Assembly: GCF_014199395.1 (NCBI RefSeq)
Contig: NZ_JACIJM010000007.1
Coordinates: forward strand, 1-64,000
Length of the DNA: 64,000 nt
DNA from: Yoonia ponticola
GTDB lineage: Bacteria > Pseudomonadota > Alphaproteobacteria > Rhodobacterales > Rhodobacteraceae
Reading direction: 5' to 3'
The translations under genes and the position numbers were made by a program. Below the pieces are notes generated by a model. The model saw only the letters and a program-made list of their open reading frames with translations, ran no database searches and was not told the origin of the DNA. Of this stretch, positions 44,256-53,718 are shown in pieces (within the stretch, counting starts at the first letter, position 1; each line of letters starts with the position of its first letter).

Positions 44256-45093
44256 GCGCCACCTGCGTTTCTTCGTAAAGTGCGACAGCAAAACTGCCCG
44301 TGCGTTCAAATCCTAACGCAGCATAGGCCCGCGCCGCTGCATCATTCGCAGCCGACAGCACGGCCTTGGTCACACCATCAAGTGATGTTTCCATCAGGTG
44401 CATCGCAAGTGCCACCCGCGCAAATCCACGTGATCGCCATTCTGGCGGCGTATAAACACCGCCGATTTGGACAATATCAGGCATTTGCGCATTAAATCCG
44501 GTCATCGCGACAGGTGTTCCGTCATGAACCAAAACACGATGCGAATTGGCTTGGATATAGGCTTTAATTTCTCGCGCAGCCCGACTTTGTGCCTGATCCA
44601 CAGGCGTCGCCAGCGTCTCAACCTGATAATTCGCTCGCCAATGAACCAACAAATCAAACGGTGCAGCAGTTAGCGGATGCAGCGTAAAGCCGTGAATATT
44701 TGGCATCATCAGATCGGCAATCATCAGGGCGAACGACGGCTCAATCACATCAAGCGCCGCTTGACGGGTCAGCCCAGTGACACGGCGCAACGCGGTCACT
44801 TGATCTTTTTCGCCAATAAATCCTTTGATTTGACGCCCCTTTAGGACGTCAGCGACAGCAGCCCAATCCCCGCTCGGACACCACGGAAACACGATCCCTT
44901 CAGCACTGATCGTCAGCACATCGGTGATCTCAGCCCCGTCTTTCGCGACCCAAGCCTTCATCGCGCGTGGGTGTTTACCATCCAAACCGTAGCGGATCAT
45001 ATTCGTCAGTGGAAACATCAAAAACGGCGCGTTGGCGGACATAAATGCGATCAAAGCGTCGCGGTCGCCGCTTTCAACGCGGATCATTTCCAA
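44248..45093 (-). CDS. GNAT-family N-acetyltransferase
   Basis: A 281-residue protein whose C-terminal half is a GNAT domain: IGGVYTPPEWRSRGFARVALAMHLM is the acetyl-CoA-binding motif A, and AARAYAALGFERTGSFAVAL is motif B. The N-terminal half (~1-130) is a degenerate second lobe. Substrate unknown. It overlaps rsmE by ten bases. Confidence 0.82.
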   Translation of the reverse strand: MEMIRVESGDRDALIAFMSANAPFLMFPLTNMIRYGLDGKHPRAMKAWVAKDGAEITDVLTISAEGIVFPWCPSGDWAAVADVLKGRQIKGFIGEKDQVTALRRVTGLTRQAALDVIEPSFALMIADLMMPNIHGFTLHPLTAAPFDLLVHWRANYQVETLATPVDQAQSRAAREIKAYIQANSHRVLVHDGTPVAMTGFNAQMPDIVQIGGVYTPPEWRSRGFARVALAMHLMETSLDGVTKAVLSAANDAAARAYAALGFERTGSFAVALYEETQVAHG

Positions 45094-45812
45094 TCGCCAA
45101 GGGCTGCCTGCCAGAGCGTCAATGCAGCCACGGCCGCTGTTTCAGCCCGCAAAATACGCGGCCCAAGGCTAATAATTTGCGCATAAGGCAGGTTTTTCAG
45201 CATCTCGCGCTCGTCAGGTGAAAACCCACCTTCGGGTCCAATCAGGATCGCAGCACCATTCGTCGGTGCAGGCCCATTGAACCCTGCCGCTTCACCAATC
45301 ATCGCCTCGTCGCAGAAATATAACGTCCGCGTCACGTCCCAATTCGCTAATACCTGCTTGAGCTTCGTAGGTGCTGTGACCTCTGGCACAAAGGTGCCGC
45401 CGCATTGCTCTGTCGCCTCGACAACCTGCGCCTGCAATTTCTCCAACCGCACACGGTCGCCGTTATTTGTATAGCTCGTTTGCACCGGCATGATCTTGGC
45501 GGCGCCCAGTTCGGTGGCTTTTTCCACAATAAACGACATGCGTTCTTTGCGGATGGGCGCGAACAGTAACCACAGATCAGGCGGCATCTGCATCGGTTTT
45601 GTCTGCGCCTGACAGCCCAGCACCCCACCGCGTTTACCGGCCTCGATCACCTCGGCGTCCCATTCGCCGTCGCGACCATTAATCAGCGACAAAACGGTGC
45701 CAGCGGTCATCCGCATGACGCCAAACAAATAATGGGCTTGCTCCCGCGACAGCGAGACCAATTGCCCTTCCCCTAGCGGGTGCTCTACATAAAGACGAAC
45801 TTTTGATGCCAT
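45084..45812 (-). CDS. rsmE: 16S rRNA m3U1498 methyltransferase
   Basis: A 242-residue SPOUT methyltransferase that modifies U1498 of 16S rRNA. The N-terminal PUA-like part has REQAHYLFGVMRM, and the C-terminal knot holds LLFAPIRKERMSFIVEKATELG and ILIGPEGGFSPDERE. Its start is 14 bases from the divergent ubiA start, so the promoters must lie inside each other's coding region. First gene of the rsmE-GNAT-membrane protein operon. Confidence 0.94.
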   Translation of the reverse strand: MASKVRLYVEHPLGEGQLVSLSREQAHYLFGVMRMTAGTVLSLINGRDGEWDAEVIEAGKRGGVLGCQAQTKPMQMPPDLWLLFAPIRKERMSFIVEKATELGAAKIMPVQTSYTNNGDRVRLEKLQAQVVEATEQCGGTFVPEVTAPTKLKQVLANWDVTRTLYFCDEAMIGEAAGFNGPAPTNGAAILIGPEGGFSPDEREMLKNLPYAQIISLGPRILRAETAAVAALTLWQAALGDWK

Positions 45813-45826
45813 GGGCGGACTTTATG

Positions 45827-46795
45827 ACCGAGAACGACAAGACGCCAGAGGGCGACGCAGAATTAGGAACCGTGGCAGACAGCGCTGGCAATTGGGTTGA
45901 TCATTGGGCGCCCGCCGCCACGCGCGGATATCTACGGTTAAGCCGTGCAGATCGACCAATCGGCACGTGGTTGCTTTATATTCCGTGCCTCTGGGCTGTC
46001 GCACTCGCCTGCCTCGCGACCAACTCGTTCAACGCCTTTTCGATCTGGATCATCGTCGGCTGCGGCATCGGTGCGTTTCTCATGCGCGGCGCAGGCTGTA
46101 CGTGGAACGACATCACCGACCGCGATATCGACGCCAAAGTCGCCCGCACGCGGTCCCGCCCGATTCCATCAGGCCAAGTCGGCGTCCGTGCCGCCCTTGC
46201 GTGGATGTTGATCCAATCGCTCGTCTCGCTTGCCATTCTGCTGACGTTTCCAAACATGGCCGTCTTGCTTGGCTTCCTGTCGATCATTCCCGTCGCGATC
46301 TACCCATTTGCAAAACGGTTTACGTGGTGGCCGCAAGTGTTCCTTGGCCTCGCTTTTAACTGGGGTGCATTGCTGGCATGGACCGCACAAACAGGCAGTC
46401 TCGCATGGCCAGCGGTCGTTCTATACGTCGCGGGTATCGCGTGGACTTTGTTCTACGACACCATCTACGCACACCAAGACACCGAAGACGACGCGCTAAT
46501 CGGCGTCAAATCCACGGCACGCCTCTTTGGCGACAAGTCCAGCACATGGCTGCGGTATTTCCTTATCGGGACCGTTCTATTGCTGGGGCTGGCCGTTGTC
46601 ATGGCCTCGCTTGACCGTTCAATCCTGTCGCTTGTCGTGGCTCTTGGCGGGCCTTGGGCGATGGGCTGGCACTTGGTCTGGCAGCTTGGGCGGTTCGATC
46701 CAGAAAACAACGACAGGTTGCTGATGCTGTTCCGTTCCAACCGGAATGCTGGCCTTATCCCAGTGCTATTTTTCGCCGTCGCGTTTTTCCTTTGA
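45827..46795 (+). CDS. ubiA: 4-hydroxybenzoate polyprenyltransferase
   Basis: A 322-residue multi-helix membrane enzyme of ubiquinone synthesis that prenylates 4-hydroxybenzoate. The two Asp-rich motifs are NDITDRDIDAKVARTRSRPI and AHQDTEDDALIGVKSTA. ATG 45827 (MTENDKTPEGD) is chosen; an upstream ATG at 45803 would overlap rsmE. The N-terminal ~40 residues precede the first conserved segment LSRADRPIGTWLLYIPC. Confidence 0.93.
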   Translation, partial: TENDKTPEGDAELGTVADSAGNWVDHWAPAATRGYLRLSRADRPIGTWLLYIPCLWAVALACLATNSFNAFSIWIIVGCGIGAFLMRGAGCTWNDITDRDIDAKVARTRSRPIPSGQVGVRAALAWMLIQSLVSLAILLTFPNMAVLLGFLSIIPVAIYPFAKRFTWWPQVFLGLAFNWGALLAWTAQTGSLAWPAVVLYVAGIAWTLFYDTIYAHQDTEDDALIGVKSTARLFGDKSSTWLRYFLIGTVLLLGLAVVMASLDRSILSLVVALGGPWAMGWHLVWQLGRFDPENNDRLLMLFRSNRNAGLIPVLFFAVAFFL

Positions 46796-46856
46796 TTGAA
46801 CCTCGGGCATTTGGAGCCTATGCAGACCAGACAATAACGAGAAAACTACAAAAATA

Positions 46857-48728
46857 ATGCGTTTGTCAGCTTTGTTCACCCGACTTGTCGTCTTTGCCGC
46901 CGCCGCTGGAGTCTGCGTCGTCTCAGCACGAACAGCCGTTACCTTCATCGAAGAACGGTCAGTCGTCGGTGTGCGCGAAGTCCTAATAGATCAAGGCCAT
47001 GACTGGGCATCGGTCCTCAGCGACGGCCTGCAAGTCGTCCTCGAAGGACAAGCCCCATCAGAGGCGCACCGCTTCCGCGCCATGTCCGCCGCAGGCAGCA
47101 TCGTGGATGCCAGCCGCGTCATCGACAACATGGATGTGGTTGATTCGCAATCGATCGCACCGCCCGAATTTGCCATCGAGATTTTGCGTAACGACAGCGG
47201 CGTTTCCCTGATTGGGCTGATCCCCGCCAATACAGATCGCGAAGCACTGGCCGAGCGGATCGCTCGCATTGCCGACGGCCAAAACGTCACCGATCTGCTA
47301 GAGGTTGCCGATTACCCGGTCCCCGAAACTTGGCAAGCTGCATTGAACTACGCGATGCGGGCCTTGTCGGATTTGCCGCGCTCTAAGATTTCAGTGTCTT
47401 CGGCCCGCGTCATCGTGAACGCGATCACAGATTCCGAGTTGGAAAAAGCCGAGCTGGAAAGCAACCTGTCGCGCAATAAACCAAGCAATGTGCGGATCAC
47501 GGTCGATCTGACTGCGCCGCGTCCGGTCATTTCGCCGTTTACTACACGCTTTGCCATCGACGAAGACGGCGCGCGTTTCGACGCCTGCGCCGTGGATAGC
47601 CGCGAGGCGCTGAACACCATTATGGCCGCCGCCCGCGACGCTGGTTTTGCAGGTAATGCTGGCTGCATCGAAGCGCTCGGCGTGCCATCGCGCACATGGG
47701 GCAACGCCGTGTCTCTGTCGATCGGCGCTGTAAAAGAGCTCGGCGGCGGAACGGTCACGATCTCTGACACCGACATCGCGCTTGTGGCACCGCAAGGCAC
47801 GGCGCAAGGCACCTTTGACCGTGTCGTGGGCCAGTTGGAAAACGCACTGCCAGACGTCTACGCACTGGCGTCTGACCTGCCACGCGCACCAACAGACGCC
47901 TCTGCCGGACCACCGCAATTCACCATCACCCGCAGCCCCGAAGGTGCCGTGCAACTACGCGGGCGCGTGCCGGACGACCTGACAAACACCACCGCCGCCA
48001 ATTACGCTGCCGCTAAATTCGGCAAAGCAAATGTCACCATGGGCACACGGGTCGTTGATGAGTTGCCATCAGGCTGGGTCATCCGCGTCTTGGCCGGGAT
48101 CGAGGCTATGTCGCAACTGTCGAACGGTTCAGTCGTCGTCGATCCTACCTCTGTTGTAGTGCGTGGCAAAACCGGATCAGAGACAGCACAAGCCGACATT
48201 TCACGCTTGCTGATCGATAAGCTGGGCCAAACTGCTGAATTTGATATCGACGTCGAATATGTCAAAGAACTCGACCCGATTGCTGGCCTGCCAACCCCCG
48301 AAGAATGCGTCGCCAAAATCACCGAGGCCACGACAGATCGCAAGATCACCTTTGATCCGGGCGCGTCGTCGATCACATCAGACACCACAGACGTCGTGGA
48401 TGATATTGCCGACATTCTGAAACGCTGCCCCGATCTGCGGATCGAAATCGCTGGTTACACCGATAGCCAAGGCCGCGAAGAAATGAACGAACAACTGTCT
48501 CAAGATCGTGCCAGCGCCGTTCTCAACGCATTGCGGTCACGCCGCGTGCCCGTGTCCAGCTTTGAGGCAAAAGGCTACGGCGAGGCAGATCCAATTGCCG
48601 ACAACGACACTGCAGACGGTCGCGAAGCGAACCGGCGTATTGAATTCCACTTGATTGTGCCTGAAACAGCTCCCGAAGAACCCACCGCATTAGAAGAAGC
48701 CGAAGTTCCGGCTGACGATACTGAATAA
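46857..48728 (+). CDS. OmpA-family protein with BON repeats
   Basis: A 623-residue envelope protein. An N-terminal hydrophobic segment (FTRLVVFAAAAGVCVVSA) is a signal or anchor. The middle contains several BON-like repeats (for example LSDGLQVVLEGQAPSEAHRF and PQFTITRSPEGAVQLRGRVP). The C-terminal OmpA domain (~500-605) has EIAGYTDSQGREEMNEQLS and GYGEADPIADNDTADGREAN, the peptidoglycan-binding signature. An acidic tail ends the protein. It probably links envelope layers. The next small gene follows after 13 bases. Confidence 0.87.
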   Translation: MRLSALFTRLVVFAAAAGVCVVSARTAVTFIEERSVVGVREVLIDQGHDWASVLSDGLQVVLEGQAPSEAHRFRAMSAAGSIVDASRVIDNMDVVDSQSIAPPEFAIEILRNDSGVSLIGLIPANTDREALAERIARIADGQNVTDLLEVADYPVPETWQAALNYAMRALSDLPRSKISVSSARVIVNAITDSELEKAELESNLSRNKPSNVRITVDLTAPRPVISPFTTRFAIDEDGARFDACAVDSREALNTIMAAARDAGFAGNAGCIEALGVPSRTWGNAVSLSIGAVKELGGGTVTISDTDIALVAPQGTAQGTFDRVVGQLENALPDVYALASDLPRAPTDASAGPPQFTITRSPEGAVQLRGRVPDDLTNTTAANYAAAKFGKANVTMGTRVVDELPSGWVIRVLAGIEAMSQLSNGSVVVDPTSVVVRGKTGSETAQADISRLLIDKLGQTAEFDIDVEYVKELDPIAGLPTPEECVAKITEATTDRKITFDPGASSITSDTTDVVDDIADILKRCPDLRIEIAGYTDSQGREEMNEQLSQDRASAVLNALRSRRVPVSSFEAKGYGEADPIADNDTADGREANRRIEFHLIVPETAPEEPTALEEAEVPADDTE

Positions 48729-48741
48729 GAACGGATCCGAC

Positions 48742-49068
48742 GTGAATAGAACCGAATTTATCATTGCCACCGCGATTATTCTCTTTGTGGCCTTCGCCCT
48801 TGGATGGTTCGCAAGTTGGCTGATCAACCGGTTTACACGTGTGACAAAAGCCGAAATCGGCGAGCTTGATAAAATGGCGCAATCCCTGCACGACGCCGAA
48901 GAAACCCGCGATCAGGCGATCACGTATCTGCAACAACGCGAAGCAGAAATGACAAACCAGCACGCACAAACCGAAGCAGAACTGCGGGCCGCAATGGATG
49001 GTCTACGCGAAGCACGGCGCGAAGCAGAAGAACTGCGCAGCTATATCGAACGCCAAAACGCCGGCTAA
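48742..49068 (+). CDS. Small membrane-anchored coiled-coil protein
   Basis: A 108-residue protein with one N-terminal membrane helix (FIIATAIILFVAFALGWFASWLI) and a long charged helix (~38-105), rich in E, A, Q and R with heptad spacing (EIGELDKMAQSLHDAEETRD), likely a coiled coil. Start is GTG 48742. It is co-transcribed with the OmpA-family gene and may be its partner at the inner membrane. Followed by a double-palindrome repeat. Confidence 0.8.
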   Translation: MNRTEFIIATAIILFVAFALGWFASWLINRFTRVTKAEIGELDKMAQSLHDAEETRDQAITYLQQREAEMTNQHAQTEAELRAAMDGLREARREAEELRSYIERQNAG

Positions 49069-49074
49069 AGACCC

Positions 49075-49115
49075 GAATTTTCGCGAAAATTCATACGATT
49101 TTTCTAGAAAAATCG
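49075..49115 (+). repeat. Paired palindrome element, copy 2
   Basis: Two perfect palindromes, GAATTTTCGCGAAAATTC (49075-49092) and CGATTTTTCTAGAAAAATCG (49096-49115), followed by CGATCAATCGCGCG. They match the pair at 20247-20286 in order, spacing and sequence. It fills the space between two convergent genes and could terminate both. Confidence 0.7.
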
Positions 49116-49118
49116 CGA

Positions 49119-50069
49119 TCAATCGCGCGGTGCAGCAGCCCGTTGCAAACGATCATTGATAGCGGCACCCAGACCTGTATTTGGAATAGGCGAAACTGCT
49201 ATGCGGGCCGCGCCCATCTGATCCAACTGATGCAAGCAATCAAACAAACGCGCTGCCGCTTCGACCAAATCACCGCTTTTCGACAGATTCAAGTCCGCAG
49301 CGACATTACCGAAACCGAGCAAGGTTTCGCCCTCACGCACGTCAGTCGCATTCAAACGCACCGCCCCAACCGGCGCATAATGCGAGGCCAACTGTCCCGG
49401 TGACTGCGGCGTATTGGGATCGTCAGATTGCAACAGCGGACGCCCTAAACACGCGGCCAATGCCTCTGCTGGTACACCGCCAGCGCGTAATAACACAGGT
49501 TCGCCCACGCAGCTCACAATCGTTGATTCAACGCCGACAGGACACGCTCCGCCATCAATCACTGCATCAATCCGCCCTTCAAGGCCGGCCATCACGTGAT
49601 CCGCCGTCGTGGGGCTAATCCGCCCCGACGGGTTCGCGGACGGTGCTGCAATGGGTCCGCCGAACGCCGTCAACGCATCTCGTGCCAATGCATGATCCGG
49701 CACCCGAATGGCCAATGTCGATAAACCCGCTGTCACCAGCTTGCTCACGCCTGCGTCCGGCTTGATCGGCAGCACCAGTGTCAATGCTCCGGGCCAGAAC
49801 GCTTGGGCCAGCATCCGCGCGTCATCGTTGAAATCGCAATACGTCATTGCCGCAGCCATATCAGGCACATGCACGATCAACGGGTTAAACGACGGACGCC
49901 CCTTTGCCTCGTAAATCCGCGCAACAGCCGTATCATCACGCGCATCTGCCGCCAGCCCGTAAACCGTCTCAGTCGGCAATGCGACCAGACCGCCGTGCTG
50001 CCAAATATCCACCGCTTGGGCGATCCCCGCAGCGTCAGCATTCAGGCGAAGTGTCTTGGTTTCATTCAT
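49119..50069 (-). CDS. tsaC: L-threonylcarbamoyladenylate synthase (Sua5 type)
   Basis: A 316-residue enzyme that makes threonylcarbamoyl-AMP for t6A37 of tRNA. The N-terminal YrdC domain has ALPTETVYGLAADARDD, AKGRPSFNPLIVHV and the PSANPSGRISPTTADHV segment; the C-terminal Sua5 domain (~210-310) starts at SPGQLASHYAPVG. The extra C-terminal domain makes it Sua5 type. ATG 50069 (MNETKTLRL) is preferred over an upstream ATG. Confidence 0.94.
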   Translation of the reverse strand: MNETKTLRLNADAAGIAQAVDIWQHGGLVALPTETVYGLAADARDDTAVARIYEAKGRPSFNPLIVHVPDMAAAMTYCDFNDDARMLAQAFWPGALTLVLPIKPDAGVSKLVTAGLSTLAIRVPDHALARDALTAFGGPIAAPSANPSGRISPTTADHVMAGLEGRIDAVIDGGACPVGVESTIVSCVGEPVLLRAGGVPAEALAACLGRPLLQSDDPNTPQSPGQLASHYAPVGAVRLNATDVREGETLLGFGNVAADLNLSKSGDLVEAAARLFDCLHQLDQMGAARIAVSPIPNTGLGAAINDRLQRAAAPRD

Positions 50070-50182
50070 GACGTGGCGTTTCAGTTGATGGGGTGCCGGA
50101 CATGACACAGTTTGGGCTCATCATTTACCCATAGGCGCGGCGCAAGTTTTTGCCAAGCCGCACCCGCCCTTAGGAGGCCCCC

Positions 50183-51886
50183 ATGTCATATCGCGCTCCG
50201 GTCCAAGATATCCGTTTTCTGATGGATAACATCGCAGGTTTTGGGGCGGTCGCAGGAACCGAGCTATTCGCCGACGCAACGGGCGACACGGTTGACGCGA
50301 TCCTGACCGAGGCCGCGAAAATGTGCGAAAACGTGCTGGCACCACTGCAACGGCCCGGTGATCTGCATCCCGCAGTTTTGGAAAACGGCGTCGTGCGCAC
50401 ATCGCCTGGGTACGCTGAGGGCTACAAAGCGATTGCCGAGGGCGGCTGGATCGGCATTTCCGCAGACCCTGATTTCGGCGGCATGGGCCTGCCGATGACG
50501 CTGACAACTGCCGTGAACGACATGATGTCCAGCGCCTGCCTGTCGCTGCAACTGAACCCGTTGATGTCCCAAGGCCAGATCGAAGCATTAGAGCATCACG
50601 CCTCTGACGAGATCAAAGCACTGTATCTGCCAAAACTCATTTCCGGCGAATGGTGCGGCACGATGAACCTGACCGAACCGCAAGCAGGCTCTGACGTCGG
50701 TGCGCTGCGATCAAAGGCAGAACCAAATGGCGACGGCACCTACGCGATTTCCGGCCAAAAGATTTACATCTCTTGGGGCGACAACGACTTTACCGAAAAC
50801 GTCTGTCACCTCGTGCTTGCGCGTTTGCCCGATGGTGTCGCAGGCACCAAAGGTATCAGCCTGTTCATGGTGCCAAAATTGATCCCTGACGCGGATGGCA
50901 ATCCGGGCAAGCGCAATGACCTGAAGGTTGTGTCGCTAGAACACAAAATGGGTCTGCACGGATCGCCCACCGCGGTAATGGAATATTCCGGTGCGACAGG
51001 CTGGCTAATTGGCGCAGAACACGGCGGAATCGCAGCTATGTTCACCATGATGAACAACGCCCGCCTAGGTGTCGGTGTTCAGGGACTTGGTGCCGCTGAG
51101 GGTGCGCTGCAACACGCAATCGCCTACGCCCAAGACCGCAAGCAGGGCAAAGCAGGCGGCACTGGCTCGATCATCGAACATGCCGACGTGCGCCGGATGC
51201 TGGCGACAATGAAAGCCGACGTGTTCGCAGCCCGCGCAATCGCGCTGATGAACGCGGTGGCCATCGACATGACTACCGCCACGAACGAGCCGAAATGGAA
51301 AGCGCGCGCTGCCTTTCTGACGCCGATCTGCAAGGCATTCGGCACCGATACCGGCATCGACGTCGCCAACATGGGTATTCAGGTCCACGGCGGCATGGGC
51401 TTTATCGAGGAAACAGGTGCGGCCCAATACGCTCGCGATGTGCGCGTCACCGCAATCTACGAAGGCACAAATGGCATCCAAGCGATGGACCTTGTTGCCC
51501 GCAAACTGATGGACGGCGGCGAGGCGGCTTTTGCCCTGCTCGAAGAAATCCAAGAAACCACGGACGCCACGAAAAAGAAATTCCCGAACCTCGCCGAATC
51601 CGTCTGGCAAGCCATCGAGAACCTGCGCGAAACAACGGAATGGCTTGTGTCGCAAGACGATCTAACTGACCGTTTCGCAGGCGCCGTCCCATACCTGCGG
51701 GCCTTTGCGCGTGTTCTTGGCGGTCATGCGCACCTTCAAGCTGCAGTGTCCGGTGATGCGGCCCGCGAACGGCTTGCACGCTTCTATATCAATCGGTTAC
51801 TGCCTGAACACGCCAGTCTTTTGGCGCATACGCGCGAGGGCAGTGCAGACCTGATGGCGATCACGCCGGACGATTTCGCGGCCTAA
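50183..51886 (+). CDS. Acyl-CoA dehydrogenase, DmdC-like
   Basis: A 567-residue FAD enzyme. CGTMNLTEPQAGSDVGALR, YAISGQKIYISWGDND and QVHGGMGFIEETGAAQYARD are the acyl-CoA dehydrogenase signatures, with the YEGTNGIQAMDL loop. The length, with an extra C-terminal domain (~465-565), fits the subgroup that includes DmdC, which oxidises methylmercaptopropionyl-CoA in DMSP demethylation; fatty acyl-CoA is the alternative. A GGAGG site precedes the ATG. The hydrolase gene follows after 23 bases. Confidence 0.88.
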   Translation: MSYRAPVQDIRFLMDNIAGFGAVAGTELFADATGDTVDAILTEAAKMCENVLAPLQRPGDLHPAVLENGVVRTSPGYAEGYKAIAEGGWIGISADPDFGGMGLPMTLTTAVNDMMSSACLSLQLNPLMSQGQIEALEHHASDEIKALYLPKLISGEWCGTMNLTEPQAGSDVGALRSKAEPNGDGTYAISGQKIYISWGDNDFTENVCHLVLARLPDGVAGTKGISLFMVPKLIPDADGNPGKRNDLKVVSLEHKMGLHGSPTAVMEYSGATGWLIGAEHGGIAAMFTMMNNARLGVGVQGLGAAEGALQHAIAYAQDRKQGKAGGTGSIIEHADVRRMLATMKADVFAARAIALMNAVAIDMTTATNEPKWKARAAFLTPICKAFGTDTGIDVANMGIQVHGGMGFIEETGAAQYARDVRVTAIYEGTNGIQAMDLVARKLMDGGEAAFALLEEIQETTDATKKKFPNLAESVWQAIENLRETTEWLVSQDDLTDRFAGAVPYLRAFARVLGGHAHLQAAVSGDAARERLARFYINRLLPEHASLLAHTREGSADLMAITPDDFAA

Positions 51887-51909
51887 ACGCCCACCAGATT
51901 GGACCACCG

Positions 51910-52938
51910 ATGACCGCACCGCTGATCACCTACCCGTGGGACACGCCCCCAGCCGAAGGCGAGGCGATCCAAATCGCGGATGGTGTGTTGTGGATGCGGT
52001 TGCCGCTGCCCATGGCGTTGGATCACGTGAACGTCTTTGCCTTTGACGACGGCGATAGCTGGACCGTGATCGACACCGGATTTTCGTCTGACCGGATCAA
52101 AGAAATCTGGGATGCGCTGCTCGCTGGGCCGCTGCAAGGCAAACCCGTTTCGCGCCTTATCGTCACCCATCACCACCCCGATCACGTCGGTCTCGCAGGA
52201 TGGTTCATCGGCAAAGGCGCAGAGCTGCTGATGCCGCGCACCGGATGGCTGATGACGCGGATGCTGACGCTTGAGGAACAGCCGACTTATCCAGAAGAGA
52301 CGCTCGAATTTTACAGACGCGCGGGCATGTCTGACGAAGAATTCGCGCATCGCAAAGCGGAACGTCCTTTCAATTTTGCCGATTGCGTCGATCCCCTTCC
52401 GCTGGGCTATACCCGCATCACTGATGGTCAAACGATCCAATTTGGCGGGCGCACCTGGGACATTCGGATGGGCGACGGCCACGCCCCCGAACACGCAACC
52501 TTCTGGAGCCGCGATGACAACCTCGTCATCGGCGGCGATCAACTACTGCCATCGATCAGCGCGAATCTGGGCGTCTACCCGACTGAACCCGAAGCCGACC
52601 CTGTCCAAGACTGGCTGACTTCCTGCGAAGCATTCCAACCCTTCGCCCGTGACGATCAACTCGTTCTACCGGGGCACAAGCTGCCATTCACAGGCCTGCC
52701 GCTACGCCTGCGTCAGATGATCGAAAACCATCACAGCGCATTGGCCCGCCTCATTGAGCACCTCAAAGAACCGCGCAAAGGTGGCGACTGCTTCACCCCG
52801 CTGTTCAAACGCAAAATTGGACGTAGCGCGTATGGCCTTGCATTGGTCGAGGCGCTCGCGCACCTAAATCACCTGCATCAAACAGACATTGCAACCCGCA
52901 CCATGGGCGACGATGGCGCGTGGCGGTGGCAGACTTAA
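51910..52938 (+). CDS. Metallo-beta-lactamase-fold hydrolase
   Basis: A 342-residue protein with the zinc motif THHHPDHVGLAGW (HxHxDH at ~78-83), MGDGHAPEHATFW and LPGHKLPF supplying further histidines. It follows an acyl-CoA dehydrogenase gene by 23 bases and is likely co-transcribed; a thioesterase or lactonase role is possible. No signal peptide, so cytoplasmic. Confidence 0.87.
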   Translation: MTAPLITYPWDTPPAEGEAIQIADGVLWMRLPLPMALDHVNVFAFDDGDSWTVIDTGFSSDRIKEIWDALLAGPLQGKPVSRLIVTHHHPDHVGLAGWFIGKGAELLMPRTGWLMTRMLTLEEQPTYPEETLEFYRRAGMSDEEFAHRKAERPFNFADCVDPLPLGYTRITDGQTIQFGGRTWDIRMGDGHAPEHATFWSRDDNLVIGGDQLLPSISANLGVYPTEPEADPVQDWLTSCEAFQPFARDDQLVLPGHKLPFTGLPLRLRQMIENHHSALARLIEHLKEPRKGGDCFTPLFKRKIGRSAYGLALVEALAHLNHLHQTDIATRTMGDDGAWRWQT

Positions 52939-53037
52939 GTCCGCGCGCGATAAACAACTTGCATCACAGAGTTCTGTCTCGGATATTTCCACTAGTTTTG
53001 CTATGTAAGACATCAAAGAAACAACGGTGGTATCTCG

Positions 53038-53508
53038 ATGATGGACAATCAAATTGTGACTTCGGCCGAAGCGCTCGAAAACGATGTGCTGCCCAAGATC
53101 AAAGAAATCCACACCACCAACCAGAATTGCCCTTCAACCGGCGATCTGCCCAAAGCGATGAAAGAACCCGCCGCGACGAAAAGCCCAGCACAATGGGCTT
53201 ACGAGCGGATTATCCTTTATATTCAAAACTTTGAGAAACAACTCGATAGCGATCACGAGGTCGGACTTGGCTTTGTCGGCGGCGATGCGGGCGTGATGAA
53301 GATCGAAGGATTGGGCTATTTTGACCCCGATATCGTGACATATTACGGCACAAACGGCGCGGGCGCGAAAACGCAACTAATCCAACATGTCAGCCAGTTG
53401 AACGTCATGCTTGTGTCCAGCCCGAAAAAAGTCGACCAAGCAGAGCCAAATCGCATCGGTTTCCAGCTTGCGACCGCTTTGGAACGCGACGCGGATGCGG
53501 CAACTTAA
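53038..53508 (+). CDS. DUF6173-like protein
   Basis: A 156-residue soluble protein. QWAYERIILYIQNFEKQLDSDHEVGLGFVGG (blocks WAYERI, FEKQLD, EVGLGF) followed by IEGLGYFDPDIVTYYG and QLIQHVSQLNVMLV resembles an uncharacterised family that I recall as DUF6173. No catalytic motif is known. It stands alone between the hydrolase and the COX subunit IV gene, with about 100 bp upstream. Confidence 0.7.
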   Translation: MMDNQIVTSAEALENDVLPKIKEIHTTNQNCPSTGDLPKAMKEPAATKSPAQWAYERIILYIQNFEKQLDSDHEVGLGFVGGDAGVMKIEGLGYFDPDIVTYYGTNGAGAKTQLIQHVSQLNVMLVSSPKKVDQAEPNRIGFQLATALERDADAAT

Positions 53509-53581
53509 CCTAACCTACACAGGTGACAGCGCAGTCTGAATCAGCTAGGACAGCGCAAATATATCAAGAAGGGCCAAGATC

Positions 53582-53716
53582 ATGGCAGACCACAAAATCG
53601 GCGAAATGGACATCACAGTTCAGGAAAAGACGTTCGACGGCTTTATCAAGATGGTAACTCGCGGCACCATGGTGATCATCGCGTTGCTGATCCTGTTGGC
53701 ACTGATCGGCGCTTAA
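53582..53716 (+). CDS. aa3-type cytochrome c oxidase subunit IV
   Basis: A tiny 44-residue protein: an N-terminal MADHKIGEMDI, then TFDGFIKMVTRGTMVI leading into one membrane helix ending LLILLALIGA. This is the bacterial COX subunit IV family, a single-helix partner of the aa3 oxidase in alphaproteobacteria. GAAGGG lies upstream. The next gene begins three bases after its stop, so the two are co-transcribed. Confidence 0.88.
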   Translation: MADHKIGEMDITVQEKTFDGFIKMVTRGTMVIIALLILLALIGA

Positions 53717-53718
53717 TA

